Virus record (IMG/VR): IMGVR_UViG_3300022752_000314
Coordinates: 1 to 27,628 of that record
Length of the DNA stretch: 27,628 nt
From: a virus
Direction: 5' to 3' (one strand)
The notes beneath the pieces were generated by a model. The model ran no database searches and was not told the DNA's origin. It saw only the letters and a program-made list of their open reading frames with translations. The first letter of the stretch is position 1. Each line of letters starts with the position of its first letter. The position numbers and the translations under genes are program-made. Below are positions 5,870-15,800 of this stretch, in pieces.

Positions 5870-8800
5870 ATGAGTGAACAAGAAGACTCAGAATTTTTTG
5901 ACCCAGTTAGTGAGATAAACAAACTTCTATCTGATGAACGACCAGCACTTCCATCTATCTACAAAAAAATAGAGAAGTTAGATGTTGTTGGTGAAGGCAA
6001 GGCTATCGTTGCTTCGGCTAACGCTAAGGCACTTCCTACTCGCAGAATCGGCAAGTTCGAAATGCTTGAAGTTCTGGAAAGAAGCCTAAACAGGACTGTA
6101 CTAAATCTTGCTAACCCTGGAGAGCGTGTATTTACTGCTCTCCGAGAACTATCAGACTTTGTGAATATGGCAACTACAGGTGCTCAGCCTAAGATTGCTA
6201 ACGCACACAGAGACCTACTACCAGTAGGACACCCATTATCAACAAGAGAGCACAACTTCAGTCAAGAAGAAGTCGCTCAATTTCACGCTGAGTGGATGTC
6301 GGCAGACCCTAGAATTGCCGAAGAGTTCCGCCCGCTTGTTGCTTCTGCTTATAGAGCACCAGAAGCAAGCCTTGAGCGTGAATATGTAATAGCAAAGTTG
6401 GAGACAACAAGTGCTAACGAGGTTCCAAGGGATGTGATTCTCGGCTTGACGGCTGGGATAGACCCTTATGGCGGGGGGAACTCTTTTTTAGCCCGTTCGA
6501 TGCGTGCTAGGGCACAGCGTCGAGACAGAAGAGGTAGATTTGCTTGGATGGGTGGCGGAGCCAGAGTTTGGCTCGGTAAAGCCCTAAAAGGAATTTCAAC
6601 ATTATTTAGGTTCGCTGGCTATGATTCAAAGACAGACACCTTTGACCTAGAAATTTTCAATCACCCAACTCTTGGAACTGGTATCTATAGCGTTCCAGCA
6701 GACAAGGTTGAAGCGATAAAGGCTATTCTTCCAGATAGCGTAAACTTGGGAGCACCTAAGCCAACCCTAGTTTCCAAGAACATTCTTGTTGACCCAGCAA
6801 CGCTAGTAAAAAAAGAAGCACCTACTGGCTGGGAAAAAATTTCTAGCAAAGATGGCGTTGATGTTTTTCGTTCTGCTGATGGTTGGATAGCAACTCGCTA
6901 TGCTAATTCTGCTTCAGCACCTAACGAGCCAAGCATCACTAGAGTTCGTGGTGCCAATGATGACAAGAGCATAAACCCAGACCTACCTGTTTATCACCTT
7001 GCTAAAGGTTCTAATGATGGAACAGTTGTAGATAAGCCATTTGCTGTAACTCAGAGTTGGGGAGATACACAAGCACTTCTTGCTCGCTACGACAAAAAGA
7101 TGGCACCAAAGGAAGAGCAACCTAAAGCAACTCTCGAAGGAACATCACAAGAATTTATTGATGGATGGACAAAGGGTATTTATCAAGTTGCTAAGTCTGA
7201 TAACCAAAACCCATACCTTATTGAAAAAGAAGACACAGCAAATGGTAAGCCATCATTTACTGACCCTAGCGGTAGGTATATCGCTGTAAAACTTGCTACT
7301 GTAGTCTCTCCTAACTGGGGACCAGATGCTAATGGTATAAAAGAGAGAAGTGACTCGCTAACTAGAGCACAGGTTCTTGATAGTGGAAAGCCAATCCACA
7401 CTTTTGACGGTGCTCAAAAGTGGGATGGAAATGTCGAAAACCTATACAGACTTGAAAGAGTAAAAAGCGACGGCAGACGAGAAGTACTTGGTTTCTATCA
7501 AGACCCTGAAGACATCGAAAAAGATACCGAGATTCCACCTAGCGAGGACAAACCTCAAGATTTCTATGAAAGCGTTATTGCTGACACTCTACAGTGGGGT
7601 GGAAATACTATTGACTTTGTTGATGGCAACTCACCGCAAGACGGCTACATTATTGCTCACGAACCAGATGTACTAAAGCAAGACGGTACTATAGGTAAAA
7701 GAGAAGAGATTTACACTCCAGAACAGTTCACTGACCCAGTTGAAGGTCCAAAGATACTTCGTGAGTTTGCTCTAAAAAACTCTGACAAACTTACTCAGCA
7801 GGGTTTCTACTTAGGTACTTGGCTAGACACTGTTGATGTAACAGATGAAAACGGTAAAGTTATAGACCAGCGTGAGATGGTATTCCTAGATGTTAGCGAG
7901 TATGAGAAAGACTTTGATAAGGCATTCGACAAGGCTGAGGCCCGTGGGGAACTTGCTTACTATGGCGTATCTGAGGGTAAGAGTTTTTATGTTAAAGATG
8001 AAAAGCATAGACAAGAAACTCTTCGAAAAACTCCAATACTAGACCTTGAAGAAAATAGTCGTCTGAAACAAGCGTATGAAGATGCTAAGAAAAACTATAA
8101 CCAATGGTGGTATGCCAATAAAGACGAATACAACGCTATTGCTAAAAAGGGTCTGATTCAGGCTGTCCCAGATGAGCAAGGGCGTTATATGCCTAATCCA
8201 AGACTTGAGCAAGAAAACAAAGAACTTTATGATTTGTATCTTGCTAAATACAATGCTCAAGTTGCTTATAGCGACTATCAAGCAAACTATCTTCGCTCTA
8301 TTTTTGAGATGTCTCCTAGTGAATTCGGATTGCCTAGAAGAGACCCCGGTGCTGAAAACTATGGACTAAGCCAAGATGACCTAAAAATTAGAGATAGGTA
8401 TGTCGCTGATGATGTTCAAACTATCGCTAGAAATAAAAACTTGCGTGATGGTGGAGAGCCAACTCAAGAAGACCTTAAGTTAGATTACTTGATTAAGCAA
8501 TCAAGCCTAAAAGATGACACCGTTTTTTACAGAGGAATTGCTCTAGACCCTGAGTTGGTTAAAGAGATGTCACCTGGAGATAGTTTCTACAACAGAGCCT
8601 TTTCTTCAACTGCTCTAAATAAAGAAGTAGCACTTATTTATGTAAATGGTAGACAGCCACATACTCCAGATAAAGTAAAAACAGTATTTAGAATGCTTTG
8701 CCCTAAGGGTATGAACGCAATCCATGTTGGTGGAAATGAAGTAATTCTTCCACGCAATACTAAAATGCGTATACTTAGAAAGTCAGAAGTAGACGGCATA

Positions 8801-11800
8801 ACCTACTTTGATGTAGATGTTGAGCCTCAAACGAAAGAAGAAATAGATGCCAGAATCCAAGGGCGAGTCCCAAAACCTGAAGAATCTAAAGATGGTTCAA
8901 GTTCCAGCGAACTTCCAGGAAATGACGGAGGAGGAACAGATGGCTTGGGCGACCAAGGCCCATTCCCAGTTAATTACGGCCCTAAACCAGCAGGACAAGA
9001 ACAAACCCCAAGAGTAACTGACCCAAATAACGCAATTTGGTTCAGTACGCCTAAAGATTTATTGGGAGTAAGCCTAAATGACATAATTGGCGAGGCTACT
9101 GCCATAAATCAGTACAATGACCCAGAAAAACACTTGGCTAAAAGGCTAAAAGCACATGTCGCTCAATCTCTAACTAAAAAACTAAAAGATTTAGACAACG
9201 AAGAGTTTTTGAAGATGGCAGTGTCTTTGAGAATGTTTTTCAAAGACGATTTATATTGGGGAGATGACAGTCTAAAAGATATATCTACTATTCCAGTACT
9301 TTTTCACGATAAAGATGGTACAACTACTTATTACACCACCATTAGGGGATTAGTATTGCGTGGTCCTATGGGAGATATTCTCCCTAAAGACCTAATTGAT
9401 AGGCTAAATACCGAGAGAATATCTCGTGAAGATGCTAAAGAAGTAGTCAGACTTATGAATAAGTCTGATAAACATCCTGACTTAAATAAAATTGTTTTTA
9501 TAAATAAAGACAATGAAGAATATATGGGAATCCTAAGAGAGTCCGTAGCATCTAATCTTGTAGCACAGTGGGCATCTACTTCAAACGGTGATAACGCAAT
9601 GTCTCTCGCTATCCAAGACTTGGCTTTTAAGGAATTTGGAGTAGACAAACCAGCGGAGTGGAGAGTAAATGATGAAACTCTTGGCAAAATTTCTGAAATA
9701 AAAAATAATCACGAAAACTTCCTTAGAAAATTCTTGAGAGCACAGTACGACCTTACTCAAGAATATTTCCAGAAAAAGGGTATTTCTAAAATAACTCTTT
9801 ATCGTGGAGTAAAAAACTTTACTGCCCACGATATGACAAAATCTACCTTCCCTACTTCAAAAGGTTTTACAGCATCTATTCGACTAAGACCTCTATCTGC
9901 TTGGTCAACTAGCGAGGGAATAGCAATTGGTTTTAGTAGAGGAGCAGATTCAAAGATATTCCGTAAGGAATTTGATGTCAAAGACATATTTGCTTTCCCT
10001 GGCACTGGTGTTGGCTGTTATGACGAAAAGGAAATGGTAGTTCTAGGTGGTGTAACTGATAGCGTGGACATAGCAGACTACAGCCCTGTCGACACTCCTA
10101 GCGTTTCTTACAATTCTCCAGAGCCACAGGCAATTACATATAAAGAAGACCAGCCTCAAATACAGGTGAACAACGCTCCTATAAGCAACGCTCCTAAAAA
10201 GATGTCGAACACAGAGCGTAAGAGACTTGAAAGAGCCCAAAAACTTGCTGAAAAAGAAGCAGCACCATCTTCAGAAGAAGTCAAGCAACAAATGGAGCAA
10301 GCCCGACAGGATATCGCTCAGGTTGCTCAGGCTATTCCAGAAAGTGTTGATTCACTATTCGACTCAAGTAATCCGCTAAACATTCTAAATGCTAGGAATA
10401 TCACTAACGACATTACTGGCTCTAGAACAAATAGAAATAATCTTTCTAAAGATGATTTGCTTAGCCAAAAACTATTATTTATGGAACCAACTAAGGAATG
10501 GTACGACTTACTAGACCGTATTGAAAAGTCTGGCGAACCGTTTGCTAAGCAAATTATTAGCAGAATAAAGCAAAAGCACGACAGACTAATCAAAAAAATT
10601 GAGCAAAACACCATTGAAGAAAGACAGGCTCAGGTTGAGTACGACAACACACTGAAAGAACTTCACAATGTTGTCAATACCTTAGTAAATAATGCTTTGG
10701 CTAACCCTAATGATGTGCCTGGCTTGAATGTCATAACTGTCCCACTAATGGCAAAACTGGATACATACTTCAATGGCAATCCTAATAATGAAGTATTGGT
10801 AAGAAACCCTTATCTATTGGGTATGGCTCTTATGTCTTTGTATGCCACAAATGACCCAAGAATCGCTCAGGCTAATCCAGATTTTGATGCTAATGAAGTT
10901 TCTAAAGTAATAACTGACCTAGTAAACAAATTTAGGGCTGCGTATACCAGATATGGTTCCAATGCTAGTGGAAGTGCTTTTGCCGTTCCAGACAGAACAG
11001 CATTAGTAAAAGAAGTTCAAAGAATTTATATTGAAAACTTGTTTGGTGGACTAAACCCTACTAATCCTCACTCTACTATAGCGATGCTTGCCAAACTATC
11101 TCACGATTCTTCTTTAGACCCAATTCTTCCTAAGGACTCTATAAAAGTTATTAGTAGCAAGTCTAAAGATTTGCGTTCTTCTATGGACAGGCTGACTCTA
11201 AAAAGAGCAGAAACTATTTCAAATAAAAAGAAATTAGCCAAGGAACTTTCAGATACTACTAAAGAAGTGCTTTCTGAAAGTGGTCTGGAGTTCAACCACG
11301 GAGTCAAGTTATCAGCAAATGATATAACTTGGACTGGCGTACACGATTTCCAGTTTGGCTCTAACCCTGTAACTAAAAAATTAGAGTTCCAACCTACTCA
11401 GATGCCAGATTATATAAAGAATAAAACTGCTTCTGAACTAAGAAATGTAAATGGCATAGTTGATGTAGTCAATGAAGCAATTCAGTCCTACCCTAAGCCA
11501 GTGGCACTAGCCCTAAAGCAGTTCCTGATTGATAATAAATCAAGTTTCTCTTTCTTCACTGGCTCTAGAGGTGTTACAGCATTAGTAAATCCAGACGAAC
11601 TATATAAGGCTCACGACATTGGAGACCTTAGCAATGTAATCAAAAAACTTGGAATATCTGGATATAATAAGGATGAGGCCGTTGAGACTACCGTTCACGA
11701 ATTGCTACACCTTATAGTAAATGGAATCTTTAGAAACCAAATGAACTCAATCGCTTGGGCTAAGCAATCTAAGGAAACCAATATTGAAGGTCCAAATGGC

Positions 11801-12235
11801 AAAATTTCTCACAACTTTGTGGACTCTAACTATGGAAACATTGGTTTCACTATGAATGGAGACTACTTAGACGCTGAAGACATTATGTCTTTGATATCTG
11901 CCAATGAACTAGGTGCTGCTTCACCAAATTATGCTGGTCCTTATATTGGTAAATACGGTGTGGCTGCTGGTGCTCAGGTTGCTTTAGGTCAGAGCCCATT
12001 CTCTCACGGTGAACTTCTAAGTACCTTATTTGAGTCCCTACTTGGTGGTGGCTTGAGTGGTATGTTCTCAACTTATATGAACCCTAAAAGAGTGCTGTCT
12101 GGAACTAACCCAGACGGTACCCCAAAATATATATCTATGGACTCTAGCGTTTTTTCTGAGGGAATGATGCCTTTTGGAGTTAGTATGATTGTATTGCTAA
12201 ATGAATTAGCAAAGCAGAAGTTAGGAATAGCATAA
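5870..12235 (+). CDS. Giant multidomain head protein: two ADP-ribosyltransferase folds and an HExxH protease-like domain
   Basis: The protein has 2121 residues. The N-terminal ~200 residues are unassigned. Residues 203-232 form a basic helix with QRRDR, GRFA and MGGG, followed by a small beta domain ending in GTGIYSVPADKV; this module recurs in the 4242-residue protein. The first ADP-ribosyltransferase fold is at about 880-985: R888 in FYRG, SSTA at 912-915 and a lone catalytic-type E957 in GNEVILPRNT, with Gly at the first acid position. The second, at about 1302-1420, has R1312 in LYRG, STS at 1346-1348 and E1386-K-E1388, the complete signature. Residues 1443-1486 look like a charged coiled coil. 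HELLH at 1943-1947 marks a zinc metalloprotease-like domain. The start ATG has only a weak ribosome site, suggesting coupling to the Dps-like gene. T4 Alt is a known injected ADP-ribosyltransferase; the same role here is inference. Confidence 0.85.
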   Translation: MSEQEDSEFFDPVSEINKLLSDERPALPSIYKKIEKLDVVGEGKAIVASANAKALPTRRIGKFEMLEVLERSLNRTVLNLANPGERVFTALRELSDFVNMATTGAQPKIANAHRDLLPVGHPLSTREHNFSQEEVAQFHAEWMSADPRIAEEFRPLVASAYRAPEASLEREYVIAKLETTSANEVPRDVILGLTAGIDPYGGGNSFLARSMRARAQRRDRRGRFAWMGGGARVWLGKALKGISTLFRFAGYDSKTDTFDLEIFNHPTLGTGIYSVPADKVEAIKAILPDSVNLGAPKPTLVSKNILVDPATLVKKEAPTGWEKISSKDGVDVFRSADGWIATRYANSASAPNEPSITRVRGANDDKSINPDLPVYHLAKGSNDGTVVDKPFAVTQSWGDTQALLARYDKKMAPKEEQPKATLEGTSQEFIDGWTKGIYQVAKSDNQNPYLIEKEDTANGKPSFTDPSGRYIAVKLATVVSPNWGPDANGIKERSDSLTRAQVLDSGKPIHTFDGAQKWDGNVENLYRLERVKSDGRREVLGFYQDPEDIEKDTEIPPSEDKPQDFYESVIADTLQWGGNTIDFVDGNSPQDGYIIAHEPDVLKQDGTIGKREEIYTPEQFTDPVEGPKILREFALKNSDKLTQQGFYLGTWLDTVDVTDENGKVIDQREMVFLDVSEYEKDFDKAFDKAEARGELAYYGVSEGKSFYVKDEKHRQETLRKTPILDLEENSRLKQAYEDAKKNYNQWWYANKDEYNAIAKKGLIQAVPDEQGRYMPNPRLEQENKELYDLYLAKYNAQVAYSDYQANYLRSIFEMSPSEFGLPRRDPGAENYGLSQDDLKIRDRYVADDVQTIARNKNLRDGGEPTQEDLKLDYLIKQSSLKDDTVFYRGIALDPELVKEMSPGDSFYNRAFSSTALNKEVALIYVNGRQPHTPDKVKTVFRMLCPKGMNAIHVGGNEVILPRNTKMRILRKSEVDGITYFDVDVEPQTKEEIDARIQGRVPKPEESKDGSSSSELPGNDGGGTDGLGDQGPFPVNYGPKPAGQEQTPRVTDPNNAIWFSTPKDLLGVSLNDIIGEATAINQYNDPEKHLAKRLKAHVAQSLTKKLKDLDNEEFLKMAVSLRMFFKDDLYWGDDSLKDISTIPVLFHDKDGTTTYYTTIRGLVLRGPMGDILPKDLIDRLNTERISREDAKEVVRLMNKSDKHPDLNKIVFINKDNEEYMGILRESVASNLVAQWASTSNGDNAMSLAIQDLAFKEFGVDKPAEWRVNDETLGKISEIKNNHENFLRKFLRAQYDLTQEYFQKKGISKITLYRGVKNFTAHDMTKSTFPTSKGFTASIRLRPLSAWSTSEGIAIGFSRGADSKIFRKEFDVKDIFAFPGTGVGCYDEKEMVVLGGVTDSVDIADYSPVDTPSVSYNSPEPQAITYKEDQPQIQVNNAPISNAPKKMSNTERKRLERAQKLAEKEAAPSSEEVKQQMEQARQDIAQVAQAIPESVDSLFDSSNPLNILNARNITNDITGSRTNRNNLSKDDLLSQKLLFMEPTKEWYDLLDRIEKSGEPFAKQIISRIKQKHDRLIKKIEQNTIEERQAQVEYDNTLKELHNVVNTLVNNALANPNDVPGLNVITVPLMAKLDTYFNGNPNNEVLVRNPYLLGMALMSLYATNDPRIAQANPDFDANEVSKVITDLVNKFRAAYTRYGSNASGSAFAVPDRTALVKEVQRIYIENLFGGLNPTNPHSTIAMLAKLSHDSSLDPILPKDSIKVISSKSKDLRSSMDRLTLKRAETISNKKKLAKELSDTTKEVLSESGLEFNHGVKLSANDITWTGVHDFQFGSNPVTKKLEFQPTQMPDYIKNKTASELRNVNGIVDVVNEAIQSYPKPVALALKQFLIDNKSSFSFFTGSRGVTALVNPDELYKAHDIGDLSNVIKKLGISGYNKDEAVETTVHELLHLIVNGIFRNQMNSIAWAKQSKETNIEGPNGKISHNFVDSNYGNIGFTMNGDYLDAEDIMSLISANELGAASPNYAGPYIGKYGVAAGAQVALGQSPFSHGELLSTLFESLLGGGLSGMFSTYMNPKRVLSGTNPDGTPKYISMDSSVFSEGMMPFGVSMIVLLNELAKQKLGIA

Positions 12236-12456
12236 TGTCAGATGAAATCATTTGGACCGAAGACAACAATGAGGATGCGGATTGGCTAAAGGGCTCGACT
12301 TGGGACTTACCAACTGATGCACAGGAGTTTTTGCGTTCTTTAGGTGGTATCACCCTAGAACAGTTTATAACCCTACCTGCTGCTAAGGCTATGCCAGATG
12401 AACTAAGAGAAGAACTACTAAAACTAGGTTATTCAGAAGTAGAGAAACCTCAGTAA
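12235..12456 (+). CDS. Small acidic protein of unknown function
   Basis: The protein has 73 residues and starts at an ATG overlapping the stop of the giant gene (TAATG). It is strongly acidic at the N-terminus (DEIIWTEDNNEDADW), with a helical C-terminal half (LTLPAAKAMP-like region, then ELREELLKLGY). No known motif is visible. Coupling to the giant gene suggests equal expression, for instance a chaperone or neutralising partner for its enzymatic domains, but that is a guess from position only. Confidence 0.65.
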   Translation: MSDEIIWTEDNNEDADWLKGSTWDLPTDAQEFLRSLGGITLEQFITLPAAKAMPDELREELLKLGYSEVEKPQ

Positions 12457-12755
12457 TGTACATAATTTTCACGGATAGAAGCGAAGCACGCTGGAGTTCT
12501 AGGACTGGGCTAAGCGTTGATAATGATTTTCTAGATGACACTAAGGCTTTCCAGTGTCTTTCTATGTACTCGTCTCTAGAAGACGGACAATCTTATAAAT
12601 TCAAAAAGTTTTTGGCAACTCTTCCTATTGATAGAGCAGACTCACTGTTTGTAAAAATGTTTATTGAAGACCATTTTCCAGGTGTTGAATTCATTGGATA
12701 TGACGGTCCAGAGATTCCTTATCAAATCACACCTCCAGGAATTATTGTAGAATAG
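12456..12755 (+). CDS. Small protein of unknown function
   Basis: The protein has 99 residues, again with a one-base TAATG overlap with the previous gene. It looks like a compact alpha/beta protein (MYIIFTDRSEARW; FVKMFIEDHFPGVEFIGYDG) with no cysteine cluster, signal peptide or membrane segment. I recognise no family. It is the last gene of the coupled run that begins at 2354; a promoter for the next giant gene follows at once. Confidence 0.65.
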   Translation: MYIIFTDRSEARWSSRTGLSVDNDFLDDTKAFQCLSMYSSLEDGQSYKFKKFLATLPIDRADSLFVKMFIEDHFPGVEFIGYDGPEIPYQITPPGIIVE

Positions 12756-12777
12756 AACCACCTAATAAATAGGTTAT

Positions 12778-12806
12778 TTGACGCATCACTACACTGTTTT
12801 TATACA
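12778..12806 (+). promoter_or_regulatory. Sigma70-type promoter for the 4242-residue protein gene
   Basis: TTGACG (12778-12783), a 17-bp spacer and TATACA (12801-12806) lie in the 92-bp gap before the giant gene, whose ATG at 12848 is preceded by AGGAGAA. The expected 5' leader is about 35 nt. The -10 lies inside an inverted repeat, so a repressor may act here. Confidence 0.65.
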
Positions 12807-12813
12807 GTAAGTG
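12787..12813. promoter_or_regulatory. Inverted repeat over the -10 box, possible operator
   Basis: ACTGT (12793-12797) and ACAGT (12804-12808) are separated by 6 bp and extended, with small offsets, by CACT (12787-12790) and AGTG (12810-12813). The symmetry spans the -10 hexamer. It could bind a dimeric regulator or form a hairpin; there is no T-run after it, so it is not a terminator. Confidence 0.45.
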
Positions 12814-12847
12814 GTTCCCCTTCTAACCAGTTCCAGGAGAATTTTTA

Positions 12848-15800
12848 ATGACCTACGCCTTCGGCATTTACTTTGAAGATGATGACAACCTAGGACTGGT
12901 GGCGGCAGGTAATCGCTGGACTTCTGGTGGAAACTCTGCTCTGGCCCGTCGTCTTCGTGTTGCTATGCAACGCCGTGACCGTTATGGTCGCTGGGCTGAA
13001 ATGGGTGGTGGAATCTCTTTCCCTGGCCGTCTACCAGATGGCAGTGTAAGTAAGTTCGTTGGTCGCTATGTCGGTCCTGCTGAGCGTCAAGACTATATGC
13101 GTGTCTATGTAACAGACGGCAGACGACCTGGAATCTATGAAGTTCCTTGTAAGGTTGCTACTGTAGCAAAGGCTCTTCTAAAAGAAGGCGACCTAAAGAA
13201 CGCTGGTGTAAACCTAGATGTCAATGGTAAGACTGTAGGTGAAGTTCTTGATAAGGACATCGAGTTTGTCGACCAAATGTGGAAAGGCAACAAGCCTAGC
13301 GACTTTGAACTCGATATGGCTCGTGGAAAAGTATCTCCAACAGAGAAGAAGGCAATTGTAAAGGCTCGCCTAAAGGCACCAGCCCACAAGTCATACAATA
13401 TTGTTGATGAAAAAGGCGTTCGCATTGACAAAGACGAAGTTCCGTCTACTCCAGAAGTAAAGAAGCCAAGTAAAAAGGCTAAGCCAGCCGAAGTATTCCC
13501 AATTCCAGATTTGTCTAAGTTAGATGATAAGGAACGCAACCGTCGTGAGTGGTATGTAGATGCTAATGGTAAGCGTATCCCTGCTAACAAACTTACTGAA
13601 GCAGATAAAACTCCAGAGAACCGTCGTATCCGTGATTTGGATAACAACAGAGTTCTAGATGGCAATGGTCATCTTGTAGAGTTCAAGCCAACATCTAAGC
13701 CAGAAGCAAATCCAATTCCACAGGGTGAGTTCCACCCTGTCGTTGAGCCAGACGATGGTTTCTGGAATGCTAACAATGTAAAGCCAGAAGAAGTTCAGAA
13801 AGACATCACTGACCCTCAGGCAGCATACGATGCTCTATTTGATGGTGGATTCATTGAAGTATCTCCAGAAGTGGCATTGGCAGCAGTTGACATTGCTGCT
13901 AAAGATATGCCTTTCCTTGGTAGAGATGAAAACCCTCTATTCCAGTCAAAGCCTGATGACCCTAGATTTAGAGAGATTGCTAATATTTTGGCTTCTCTAC
14001 CGTCTGCTCAGGAGACAAGACTAAAGCGTGCTATCAACTTGGCTCTAATGAGCGAAGACAAAATCAACGCTCTAAAGGCCTTCCTAGACAACAATGTTGA
14101 AGAAGGAACTGGTCTATCACCAGAAGCAATGAAAGAACTTCACCGCAAGTTCCGTAACCTTGGTGTTGACATTACAAATATGCGTATCAAGGGTCAGGAT
14201 GCGTTCAGCAACGACAACCTTGGTGCTGAGCGTATCAATATGCCACAACTTGACGCAGCAGACCAAGCAGACTTCCTTGCTTACTGTAAGAAACTTGGCG
14301 TTGGATTCCACGAAGCCACCGCTACACCACAGCAACTTCACCCTATCCAAGCAGAAATGGATATGGGAGATGTTGGAAAGATTATGGCATCTTGGCTTAG
14401 CCCAGAACTTCGTAAGAAGTACGGTATGGATGACCAGTATCTATTTGTTACCAGAGATGGTTATGTTCTAGATGGACACCACAGATGGTCATCTGCTCTT
14501 CTTGCTGAAATGAAGAGCGGTCAGCCCATCAACCTAAAGGTAATGGTTCTAGATATGGACCACGAGAATGCCTTGAAGTTTGTAAACGAGTACAACGACC
14601 ATGTTGGTATTACTCGTCAAATGGTTGGCGGGAAGAATGTCGCTCAGCCACGCCCTGAAGCACAGAAAGCAGAACTACCTGCGTCTGAGCCAGTAAACCT
14701 AATTTTGAATAGGGCTCCTAAAAACCCTAATCAACCAAGTTCTGGTGCTAATGGACCAGATGGCTCACCTATTGAGTCTTGGCTTGATAGGCAGTTGGCA
14801 AATAACGGAGACCTCATTAAGGCTCAGTTTGCTGACAGACTTACCGAAGACAAGCCGAATGTGGCTGAACCTAGGTCTCCGCTACCGGGCTCAAAGACAG
14901 TTGTAGATAACCTACTAAAGTACAGAGATAGTCTTCGTGCTAGCCTAATTGACGCTTCTCTAGATGGCGACCAAGAACTATTCAAATTTAGATTTGAAAT
15001 CGCTAAGAGAGTTTCTAATCTTCTAAATCAGATTTATGACAACTATAGAAACGGTCACGACTACACCAGAGATACTGAAATTGCTCTTAGTACTAGCAAC
15101 CCTGATGAAAAACTAAAGGCTTTCAGAATCCTACCTAACACCATGGTCACCCATGTTGACAACAATGGTGTAAAAATTATTGACTCATTCGATGCTATAA
15201 CCATTGCAAAAAATGGTATGCCATTCGTAATTCGCTGGAAAAAGAGTGGTAGCAGTACCGCTTACAGAGTGGCGGCAGATGGAACCGTAGACTTCAATGC
15301 CCATGAAGGCGATTGGGCTTACGGTGGTGGTCTAGGTCACAATGGTAGCCAAGACTATAGAAGGGCTGCTGACGGTAAATTTGTTCCTAGTACAGCAGTT
15401 AGCGGTTCTGCATTTACTGACAAGAAAAGTCAAGCACTTGGTCTTATGAGTGGTCACATCTTCCTAACTCGTTGGGTACAAACTCAGTTTATGGAAAATG
15501 CTCGCTTAAGCCACAGCAGTACTTTGTATGCCCCTGGAACTTTTTATAGCAAAACTGTTTCTAAAGATATGCGTGACCACCACAGAAGTCAGGCAGATAA
15601 AGCAGTTCATCAAAATAACCCTAATGGAGATATCTTCAAAGTATTGAAGGCCATGGGTCTTGTAAATGGAACATATATTCCTTTTGATAGAAATGCTACC
15701 GATAACCAGCCAGGTGGTGGAGGTAGCAATAGCGGTGGTAATGGTTGGCTCAAAAGAATAACTCCATCAAACCAGAGTGGTGGAACTACCACTCAATCAG

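Noticed and set aside
12756-12773. Terminator hairpin CCTA/TAGG after the 99-residue protein gene
   Set aside because: The stem is only 4 bp, AT-rich and lacks a T-run.
12794-12807. LexA (SOS) box CTGT-N6-ACAG
   Set aside because: The E. coli box needs N8, and the actinobacterial box is of the GAAC-N4-GTTC type; this spacing fits neither.
13135-13665. 176-residue reverse ORF inside the giant gene, and similar long antisense ORFs (e.g. 9331-9687, 16177-16503, 23981-24298)
   Set aside because: They lie entirely within well-supported coding sequence on the other strand and show low-complexity Ser/Leu-rich composition typical of antisense shadows.
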